Of a stretch of 64,000 nt of DNA, positions 48,801 through 60,800 are shown in pieces (the stretch's first letter is position 1; each line of letters opens with the position of its first letter). The notes under the pieces are model-generated. The model ran no database searches, was not told the DNA's origin, and worked only from the letters and a program-made list of their open reading frames with translations. The position numbers and the translations under genes were made by a program. Where the stretch lies: positions 27,995,300 through 28,059,299 of the forward strand of contig OX465581.1 of the NCBI GenBank assembly GCA_950022655.1. The letters run 5' to 3'. Source of the stretch: Alentia gelatinosa (lineage: Eukaryota; Annelida; Polychaeta; Phyllodocida; Polynoidae).

Positions 48801-51800
48801 CGGTTGGATGGGCCTGTGGGAGCGAGGGTGGCCGTGCCCCGGGAAAGGGCGCTCGTGGGGTACCAGCAGAAGTCTCGGGGACTCTCGCGGGGGCCCGATA
48901 CTCGGCGAGTGATGTCGTCACTCGCTGGGTATTTAAGCGAGCGCGCTGCCCCGGGGCGGGCATTCTTGTTGTGCTAGCCTTAGGGCGTGGCCACCTCTCT
49001 CTCCTAGACCCATCTGTATCCCCCCAGGGGTGTTAGCCTAGGGTTGCGCTTAGAGAATTGTACCCGTAGGCTCATGAATAAAGACTAAACAACTTGTCCG
49101 TTGGCACTTGAATTTCCGCGTCTGTTAGGCTAATACACAATACTTGTTAAATGACCATTTGGTCGATCGCTTTCTCGCAAGGCTACGTTCTCAGGTGCTG
49201 TTGTGATAAAGCGATCAGTAATATACTGGTGGCTGGATGGTGACAGATAATAATATAAAATAGTGTGTGTGTTTCTTTATGTGAGGTTAGCGTTGTCAGT
49301 GCCGCACCTAAGAAGTTATTTTGATGCCCTATGTCACACATGGATAGTACTCTGTTCGTCTAATTGAGATTGCTCCAGACCTTCTATCAGACCATATGAA
49401 AAAGAAATTTGGCAACGGCACGGGATAACCTGTCTGGGTATGTCTCTGTCAATCCGTTCTCACGTGGAGGGCGATTTTAGACACAATTGTCATCATCAGG
49501 TACTACATGTGAAGGTGTGCACTGTACGACTCACCATCTTATATTTACCGTTTTTAAACCAGAAGAATGGGAACGGAGAGTAGCTGAGATTATGAAGAGA
49601 CGTCACGAGACGTAACACATTTTGTTGGCTCCATAATGTCACTTGTCTTCGACGCGTGAAATTATGGAGCCAACAAAATGTGTGGCATAAATAAACTCAA
49701 ACTCGTGGCGTCTAGATTTTATCCTACCCCATTTCCATATTTTTTCAGTATCAGAAAGTGGTGGCATAAACAACACTTTATGTCACACCTGTGACATAAA
49801 CAAATCCTATGTTAAACCTATGGCGTTTTTTATTAGGGGTAGGATAAAATGTGGTATTTGAATACATATGGTGAAAATGATGCAAATATTTAGTGGTTAT
49901 GTAATAGACTTTGCCAACCCTATACTATTGAGATGATTGTATGTATGTAGTTTATGGGCACCATGATCCACGGGGTAGATTAGCCTATACCATTTGTGAG
50001 ACTAAAGTTAACTAAAGTGCATGCATTAGCAACATATTCAGATTCTCTCTCAGCATATAAGTCTCGGTATCATGTCGGGAAGTGGAGGCAAATTCAAGAA
50101 CGAGGCACAGTTAAAAACATGCTGGCACTTTTGAATAAATAAGTTATTTATCATCAAATCACATAAAATATCTATTTACATTTTTTTTTAAATTAAGACA
50201 TTCTGCACATATACCAACGCCTCCTACAGGGAAAGTCAGTCAGTACCACACTACTAGGTGATGTCAATCGGCGTATAGGTTACTTAATGATGACTGTAAA
50301 ATGTCTGTTGACTGTGTGCTTCTCAGTGGTTCATTTCACAATGAATTTCACAAAAGACAGACAGAATAGACATAAAAAGTGACTGGCTTCTTGTATTGAT
50401 ATAGAATAGGAATATCACGAGTTTGAAATGTCAGTACTTTGCCACGGTTCAAATCTCACTTAATAGCAGGTCTTTGGTAAAAGTATTTGAATATAAGAAG
50501 AAGAAAAAACATCGAAAATCGAGAACAAATTTAGTCCTTCCACCAATTTCTAGCTTTGTACCTGGGTCTCTACTTTATGACATAATATCAAGAGTAATCT
50601 ACTGAACTCCAATGAATTACATTTTCTCTAATACCTTAAATTTTACAGGCTGGCCTCACCCATGAGCACGTGTGTAAAAAACACACGAGTCATCTATGGA
50701 TACCATCACACAGCCAATAAGTCCTTAAGACCATTACCCACTGAACGATTCATGTTCTTCGGACGAATATGGGCTTTATGGGCTGATATTGGTATGCACC
50801 TTGGGGGATATTTCTAAAGCTCTGTTGTCGGCGACAAAATTTATCAACACGTTGATGAATTAGTCCGATCCAATTTCAGAATATCTCCCCGGAGGGAATA
50901 GGACCAGTCCTAGGCAAATGACTGGGGGGGGGGGGGGGGGGGGGGGCACACTGGGCGATTCTGTACCGGAGCCTGGCCTGAGACAAAGGACTGTTTCCTT
51001 GTCTCAGATAAAGGTACATCCAAGTTCCAGAATCGTACAGTGGGTGAAGACCAATAATCATCAAGCAATTTCAGAACATCAATGTCCCTTTGTTGGCAAC
51101 AAAGAAACGGTATTTTGTCTCAGGCGAGGCATCCTAACAGAGTCTGCCCTAGTCGGTAGATGCGGCATCCTTTATGCATGGCGTGCCTGAGATTAGTGAA
51201 TGGCTCACACAGAGATGTTCTTCTGTCACTGACAAATTGTCGGCCGATTTTTTTAATTTATTTTTTTAAAGTTTTTATTCACGAAAGTTCGCGTACAGAT
51301 ATGTTGCGGTCTACCGATGTTCATAAATCACTCACGAGTTTATCAACATGTTGATAAATTCTGTTTCCGACAACGGAACATTGGTAATATCCCCCGTGGT
51401 GCTGGTGCCACACACAGTAATGCAGTGAGATGAGGACCCTCACCTATCATTCCAGTATCCCGCTGTGATGCCTGCATGCTGGTCGACCAAAAGCGCATTT
51501 TGCCTGAGACAAGTTCCCCGACAGCTATTCGAATTGGGAACTAATTGTTCAGTCCTCAATCGATAGATGTAAAAGAGGCTTTATGGTCCTTATACAGCAA
51601 TGTGCAACCAGGCAAACTAAATTCAGACTTAGATAGGCATAAGAACCTTCATGAAGTAAACTTCACACATATTGTGTCATGACTGCTCCTACCACTAAGA
51701 TGAGACTAATATTTATCGCATATATAAGAGTAACAGAACACATAAGATGTATTTGGTGTTTTTTTTGTTTACATAAGAAGAGGCGTTTTAAAACTAATTG

Positions 51801-54800
51801 GTGGTTTTACCGAAAGGTACATATTAACTAAAGGGAAGTCTTCAATCATGGTTGTCGAATTACGTCTATTGCTTAATGAGATCGTATTTCTATGCAGTAA
51901 TAAAATCTTAAAATGTATGTTATTTATTTAAGATAGTAGACTGCAGATTAAATTTTAACAGACTTTAGCTGAATGGGTCTAGTCGATGTGGTTCAGTTGG
52001 ATTAGTACGAAATCTTGGTCTTTTTGGTCAGCTTTTTTATTTTAGCCAGCACCGAAACGCCTTCTCTGTGTAGGTATTTGACATGGTTATTGCAGGCAAG
52101 TGTGGTTCAACGGGGAGACATTGAAAACATTCACAGAAGGAATTTGAAAAAAATACTACCTGGTGAAGACAACAAGTCTGAGTCTCAAGCGGTCTAATTT
52201 CATATTTAGAACTCAGCGGTTATGAAGCAATCGTACTATACAGAAACATCAACAGTTAAGCTAATTTTTCTGTATACCTACCGAGTCCTGGAAAAATTAA
52301 CAAAGCATTAACACATTATTTGCCTGCTGTGAAATGTGATATCTCCTCCAGTCTCCTGGAAAAGCTACACGGTATGAATAACTTAGAAGGAAACCCACGA
52401 AATGAAAATAGCTTGGTCCGTACTCCACCGAGTTTGACTACAGAGTAATTCACGAAGTGAAGCTGAGTGAATTACTCCGTGGTCAAACGAGGTGGAGTGT
52501 AGACCAAGTTATTTTCATCGAGTGGGTTTCTGATTTTATCTCACCCCGTATAACATTATTTATTGATGAGTAGAATCACCAAATTAGCCATTGAGTATTG
52601 GGCACACGAATCTCACTGCCGTGTAGTACGAGTTCCTAATGTTAAGCCTATGGAGAAAAATACCGGGGTGAGATAAAAAAACAAATCTCGAGTAAGTTTC
52701 TGCAAGGTTTTACCAGTGAATCTGGGGAGAAGACAGGGGTACATCTGATGTGAGAAGTATTAAAATACAGCAAACCTCCAGAGTTTGTTTTCTGTGTAGT
52801 TAGCAGCGATATTAGTCCTAACGGAAAACAGAGCATTTGAAATAGAATTTGGATGCCCTTTTTTTAACCCTTCACAGTTTCTAAGTCATAAGTTGAGAAG
52901 TGATCCAATCAAATCCGGTTTCGTACTAGACAGATTCATGATACCTAAGGAATGACGCCATGAGCGGTAGGCACACAGCAACACACTGTCCAAGTTGTAT
53001 ATTTATCAATCCAGTTTCTGTTGTAGTAAAGTGTGTGTTCCACCGGGGGTGACCTGATTTTGAGACCGTAAGGTGTCTACAAAACATGCTAATGGTGTAC
53101 AACACGCAGGTCTGTTCCACAATCAACGTCGTACGACGGCCATGCGGGCGTCGCCGCCAGATACCCAGCAATAGCTATTTCATTAGGTTTTATAGGACAT
53201 TGGCTGTTCCACTACCGTGCAGCCGATGCTGTTGAGCATGTGACCTACTCCACTGCAACTATATATCTACTTGACAGCCGTGACCACATTGGTCGTGGTA
53301 CCATATAGTCAGACCGGTGGAACACCCTCTTCACCAGCTCAGCAAATACACAACGTAAAATAAGGATCTCTGAGAACCATGAATGAAAATTCCTTACCCG
53401 TGCCCCATGGTCCCGTACTTCATCAAAGCATTGCATAGCTAGCATGTGGTCAATGCCTGGGTCGACACCAACTTCATTCATGACCAGAATCCCAGCTTCC
53501 TCTGCACTGGAAAAGCACAGGTTACAAAATACAATTACTACAAGTACCGTAAATTCCCGCGTATAAGACACGTCTCTTATGCAAACCAAACCCCTGGTGC
53601 GTTATAGGAAACAGAGTGATTGCTAATTCTGCCATCATCCGCTAGGAAATCGTAGTATAGCGCCACTGTAATGGAGGGGGGGGGGGGGGGGCAACCACTG
53701 TTATCAGTTGTTATAATCTATAGATATTGAAAAAAGGCTGAAACTCCTCCATGACAAGCCCCAAAATATTTCTGATAAATCCATTGATAATTGGTGCCAC
53801 CACCTGGTGTTTTAGATGGCGTCTGGGGGAAAGATGGCTGCTTCCGTAGCACAATAGCTACGTGCCCTATAGGATTCGCACAAATGCGGGGCGTGTCTCA
53901 TACATGGGCTTTTCCCGTGGGCAATTGAGAATTTAGAGGGTTACCATTAGAAATGCCTTCAAATCAAGGGATATACATATAATTATAATGATATATTATA
54001 TTACTGCATAATGATACATTTACATTGTCTATATGAAAAACACAAATTTTTTAAAACAAATATTTGTGCTGTGGGAGGCTGGAACCACATTCTTCCGCTT
54101 GAAATAACAAGGTAGGGTGGGTGCGGGAGAAGGTGAGCCTAGGAGCGGAGTGCATCTTATGGGATTTTCCCAAAGTCGGGGTGTGTCTTATACACAGGTT
54201 TTTACCCAAAACACTCAACCCCAGGTGCGTCTTATAGGACTTTTCCCGAAGTCGGGGTGCGTCTTATACGCGGGAATTTACCGTAATTACATGAGGTTCC
54301 GAACACTGAATATGCTGTATTTCCGTAAGCAAAGGAAGACCCAACGACAAGTCTAATTTCCATGCCCTATTAACAAATGAGATGTACTTACGCTTTATGA
54401 AGAGCTGTCATTCCAGGTGATTGGTAGCTGGCTGTCACCATATTCGTTTTGTGTTTAATGCACATTTTCATCACGTCGGGATGCAAAGCGTAGGGTAGTA
54501 AACTGTACACGCAAAACGTATAATATGAACAGAGAAAGCAGAGATATTAAAACTTATGCCCATTAGAACATTAGACTTATAAATGAGATTATAAAAATGG
54601 AACCATGCAATTTAAGAAACGTTAATTTCTGAATTTCATTTGAAATACACCAAGTTTGGGAAAAGATAGAATTAGATAAGGAATTCCATATTGGACGGAA
54701 TGAGACAGCTGATGTCTTTTTTTGTCCCGTTAATAGCTTCTCGGGTATCATAGGTATTTACCTATGGGTAAGTTTCCTAATTTGTAGGTACCCCTTTTAG

Positions 54801-57800
54801 TTTTAAGACATTTTTGGTAGTTTCTGCCTGTGCATTACAGATTTCAGCTGGTTCAGTTATGCCATATGTTTGAGCACTTGCAGTATATGATGTGTTCTAT
54901 AGTGTTAGTTTTTTGTTGGTTTGTTTGTTTAGTTAACATCTTTACATTTTTACATTAGACTATTATTTCTTAACATCTGCATATCCTATTGGAAAAATGA
55001 GGGTATGCTGCCGAGTTCATCTAAGCATCTTACTTTTCTACATTACATCTTATCGAAAATCTTGCAATTCCTAGTGTTCCGGAAAACACTTCACATTGCT
55101 GGTGTATTCTTTAGGAATTTTATCTTACTCTTTTCAGTGGCCTAGCAATGTAGCATGAGATGTTTTACACTCAACAGAGTTTTGCATGTCTGGCACAAAG
55201 GCAGTAATAATTTACCTTTGAACTGTGTCAGTTTGGGTCAATTTTACCTGTTGTGTTGGTCAGGTTTTTTCCCCTAAAGGTCTGGCTAGAACCCACAACA
55301 ATTTCTCATAGTTTGTTGTTTCTGGGGCAGTTCAAGAATTTGTGCCAATTATGATTGTGTTCCTTGGGCCATTGGTTCCAGGTCTGTATATGGAGCTGTG
55401 TGGGCTCCAATGTTTTTGGGTGTGTAATCTTCATGATTCTAATATGGCTCGGTAGGCAACACTACCTCTTTACCTCTGACTGCTTGATATCTCTATTGAC
55501 AGCATTAGTTGGATCAGGCTGCCCAATGGCTTGTAGACAAGATTTCGAGTCTGAGAAGACTACAAATATTTCTAGAGTTTTGACACCTTCATTCAAGTCA
55601 AGACATGCAATATTGCAATGGCCTCAGCAGTGAAGATGCTGCTTCTGACAGGGAGGGTTTTTTTCAGGTCACTGTATAGGGTGTGGACGCCAAATCCAAC
55701 ATGGTTACCTTCTTTGCAGTCATCAGTATACAGCGGTACATGGTTTTTGAAATGCTTCATCATGGTCTGGTATTTTCCAAGGAAGACAGTTTCAAAGCTG
55801 TCTTCTTTGAAACTGTGTTCTACTATAGTCTCCTGCTGTGCCCTCGTATATTATGTAGCATGACAGTACCAAAAACCAATCCTTTGTATTTCTACTCTAA
55901 TGCTCAGCCAATCCTACAGAACCGAAACTCTCGATGTATCTTTGAGTGTAACAGAATTATTTCTATTTTATCTCGAATTCACCTAATAACAATATCGTGA
56001 TCCTCGACGAGTTTCTCGACCTCGTCCTGGCTACGGTACATATCCAGGAGAACTGGGGTGGTGTTGGGATATACTGCCGACAGCTGGTCCACCTCCGATC
56101 GCAACTGAGAAGCTGTGAAAAGTCAAATATTATCAGATTCAGTCAATTATTATCGAAAATTCTGTTGGTGTTGACACCAAAGGGTACTTAAAAACATTAT
56201 CTTATAAACCATAAACCCTCAGTGTCCTGCTAGGCGATAACACTTAACACCTACCTATATGTACTACATCTAATGTGCAATTGAACACAATTACTTTATG
56301 TGTTTTGACATTAAAATAACTCCCTGTCATAATTGGGTTGTAAAGGGTGATATTCTCCACTGACACTGTCATCAAGAGCTCTGTCAATAACCTTTGTTGT
56401 TGACAAAATCTCTAAAAATACTGAAATCATTTGGTTTCAGGACTACTGGCAATTAGTTTGTTAAAGTGTAATATCAACCAAGCACAAAGATATGTCTGAT
56501 GATGAGAAGTATTTATTTAGAGCATTATACATGTAAATCTCTTCATTTTTCGCAGGATAAAACGAATACAGCTTTAAATACAATTTACTTAATAACGGAG
56601 ACAAACAGTGTGGCCATATTGTCATTTGCTCCCATTTTTGTGTTTTTTGGTACCTAAATCATGTGACGAAGGAAGATGGATTGGTGGGGGAACGCTAGAG
56701 GTACAGTGACAATAATCGATGGTTTCGTGGACAGGCGGTCGTAAAACAAGAGAGGTTGACATGTTGTAATACACGAGCGTCAAACTAAAGTGGTTTACAG
56801 AGCCGCCTGTTCACAAAACCACCACCCGTCTCAACTTTAGAGAAACAATAAATCACCGGTTCTGGAATCATACATTTAGATCCATTAGCCGCTCCCCACC
56901 GATAAGAACAAGGATGATAAGCAAACTAAACCCAGATGCAATATTACAATATATAAATTGTGACAAAACAAAGATTACCAGGGAAAGAATGGACTTTCCA
57001 TTGAGGTGGGAAGCAGTGTAGTCTAACTTACCAACAGTTACAGCTGTTTTGTCATCTCGGGTCAGGTAGTCTATGACTGGCGCAGACACAAAGCCGGACC
57101 CCAGAACCAATACTCGTTTTGAAGTGTTAGAGCAGGTTCCACTCTTGTGGCGTGAACTGTAATAAATCAACATAAACATCTGCGAACCAAATTCGATTTC
57201 AATAAGACTTTATGCGCATTTTACCGGACAATATGCATAAAACAAATATAATATATATGGAATTTGCACAAATAGACGCTAATGATACTTATTCAATTTG
57301 AATAGTATGAAGCACAGCGCGGCACATGATGGTATTCGAAATGTAATTCATCTAAACTCACTTTTACAAAGTATTTTTTCTAAATATGGCCATAAATAAT
57401 GGTTATTATCTGTTTAATAACACACTAAGAGTGGAGGTTATGGAAAGGTAATAGTGTAGGAAAAACTGTAATGTTAATAAAATTGTACGTATATACAAAA
57501 ATGTATAGATAAAAGGGCAAAATCAAATGGAACCCTCTGAAATCGAACTCCGTTATACTTAATAGAGACATACTTGGGGTTTATCCACACACTCCTACAC
57601 GTTCTTTATTTATATATATATATATATATCACTGCAATTCACTGCAAGCACACTATTGGAAATGTCAGTTACTTAAGGTGTCCAAATTCAATGTATGAGA
57701 TGTCGGTCACTCTCGTACCTTTCACTAAGTTGGACGAGGCTGTATAGGTCAATCAGGCATTCAGTGCAAGAAGAAAAAGTTATTAACACTTGTCATATCA

Positions 57801-60800
57801 TACGGAGCTCCTTTAAGTTTATAAGAGTTTCCATATACGATTGATATGCAGATTTATTCCTACCACAATGGACATTTCAGGTTGTTTCTTAATATGATGA
57901 GCTTAAATTTCATCCTAAATCCCCTATCTGTCTCAATTTTCCTTGAAATCTCCGTACATGACAATCAGGAGAATCAAGGAGGAATGAGTTCAAATTCTAT
58001 CGATGACTAAGCCACTCAATTTCAAAGAGGAATAAACTAAGTAGAAATTGGATAGCAAACCAATTTTCTCCGGAATAATCTTTGCCTATATAATCATTTT
58101 ATTTTTAAACCACTGTGGAGACCACCTATTTTTTCGTACCATATGATTATTTCTAAGGTTTTGCATTTTTATATATGAATCATCATCTACATATGCCTGA
58201 ATATTTGTCATTTTTGATGTGTAATTTATATTTCAGGTGGCAGTTCTCTCAGATTACATGAAGGTCGTTTGCTAGTCTATACTGTTAACACACATCAGAT
58301 ATGATGGAGTAGACTAATATTCTGAAAAATTTCTTTTCAATTTGCGTTAAATAATTGTCAATAATACTACTGGCTTTAAAAAAGTGGAAATATTTTTCAT
58401 GTGGAATTTGCTGCCTCTATGAGACTAAAGAACGTGGAATACACGCAAGTGTCGGCCATGACATGGGGCTGAGGGTCACACTTTTTTTTTTATGACGATG
58501 AGCCTCACTTTATATCATCTTTGTTTTATCTATGTAGTAACTACATTTATCTCACCCCAGATATTTTTTCTCCATAGACTTAACATTGGAAACTCGTATC
58601 TAACACCCATTAGATATTTAGGAAAAATATCCAATGGGGGATAATGTCACAAATGTTAGCCCATTAGTCAATATTAAGGGTGAGATAAATTCAGAAACCC
58701 ATTCAAGTTTAGGGTCAGAGCTTGATCCCATCTCATTTGAATCACATAGCAATTCACGCGGCTTCGCCTTGTGAATTACTACGTGATTCAAACTCGATGG
58801 GATACAAGCTCAGACCCTAAACTTTCATGGGTTTCCTCTATAGTATCTCTGATCCATCCCCAAAGGTATGTTGCTCAATAACACAGATTAGAATTAGGTA
58901 CAAGGTACATGTAGGTGACAAATATAAAGATAATTCACCGTGAAAACTATTCATTGTGCATTCAAAATAAATGATGAAAATGAAACCAATTTAAATAACC
59001 CTGATACTGACAACAAAGCTGGAGAAACTATATCTTTGTGTCAGGTCCGCGACAGAATACTAACATATTTGCAATGTAGTCTACGGAGTCCTCTAAAACT
59101 AAGTTGCAATTAAACAATTTTAATCAACAAAAATAGATAAGAAGCGAGTAATAAAATCTGCACTGTGATCAAGGCATAAATATATCTAGTTTGTTTTTGA
59201 ATTTAGAGAGGCTTATCCGAAAAGGAACTGAGCATGTTATCAAAAGTCAGTACTGGGCCAGTGTTGTGTATGTACAGTGGAGTCCCGTTTATTCCAGGCC
59301 AAAACGGTCCGGGTTACTCAAATTTATGAAATTTTCGTAGTAAAATAATATACATATATATCAGAATTAACGCTATTGAGTGGACCTTTGTCGTAACACA
59401 TATTTAATGCTCCTTCACGTATTGTTTAGGGTTTATCACACTAGTCCCCCGCCATTGTATCCCGACTGCCGGCTCACGACTGTACCCGTTAGCTGTTACT
59501 AGACAGACGGATACTCTCCAACGAACACTCCACCCATGGTCCTTCCATGATTTTTGGTGCCAATAGGAAGTAGGTGTCCTGCTTCAGGATATGATATTAA
59601 CATTTGGTTCCTGGGAATCGCCGCGATGCGCAGTTTTGGGAGGGCTTCTGTTAATGGTTTAAGAAAATCTGTTCTGAGCCTAAGAGATCCCTGTAAGGAT
59701 CCCAGAGTGGACCTATTATTGTGGTGGTCAGCAAATGAGTTCTAGAGTACATAACATTATCTTTTCATAATAGATGAGGACAACCACGTTTGGTCATTCT
59801 AAAAAGTTTCAGAAAAATATTTTGTTTTTTGGGTGTTTTTTTTGTGAGTTTCCACCTCCTGTATTTGCATTTTACTTGTCTCGGTGGTATCGGTCCAGGT
59901 TGATGCTCAAACACAGACAGCTAAAGAGGACAGTACACTACATAACAGCCTAGTTTGTTTGTTTGTTTGTTTAGTTTCAAGTCCAATATGTTCTATTAGA
60001 CTTACTTTGGGTTTCATCGAATCTATGAGAAGAATTTAAGTAGAAATCTCACCCCTACACATTTACCGAGGTGAGAGTTCTTTCACTTCCCACACCACAT
60101 AGACATGGTATGAGAACGATTGGCCTTTGATATAGCAGTAAGTCTACCACTGCTCGCGGTGGCCTAGTTTAACAGCATTGGCGCATAATGTGCAGAATAA
60201 TCTGTATGTATCATTCACCAAACTGAAGAGAACACCAATAAGCATGAAAATTATCTATCAACATCTTTAGTAGGTCAGATGTTATTGGACTTTGTATATT
60301 AAATTTTCTATGGAGAATTAGCGTCGCGGCGTGGTGCCCAAACCGGGAGGCGGCCAATGGTAACGCCACCTGGTGATATATTTGCAAATGACTTGTTGGG
60401 AAGTTCGAATGGTAGGTGGGTTGTCTACTTTGATTGAGGTAGTATTGGCAAAGCATTCATCAGTTTACGTTTTAATGGCAAATCCAACGCACCAAAAGCC
60501 ATCATTGTGTAACTGAGAGATTACGGGTCCCATGCAAACTTCCAACTATTCTAACAAGCTTACCCTTTGAGTCTACAGTGGAGGAAGATGTAGTCCATCG
60601 TTGTGTGCATAATACAGATTACGTTACTCGATACATCGATATAGTACATTTTAGTTTCAAAAGACATACACGACTGTTATAGTCAATGGTGTAAAACTGA
60701 CTTTTCAAAATGGGTGTTTCTTTCTATCATATTTCATTTGCAAAATGAACTAGCCGTGATATAGAGTTGCCACGTAGCCAGGCCAATAAGTTCTGGATGT

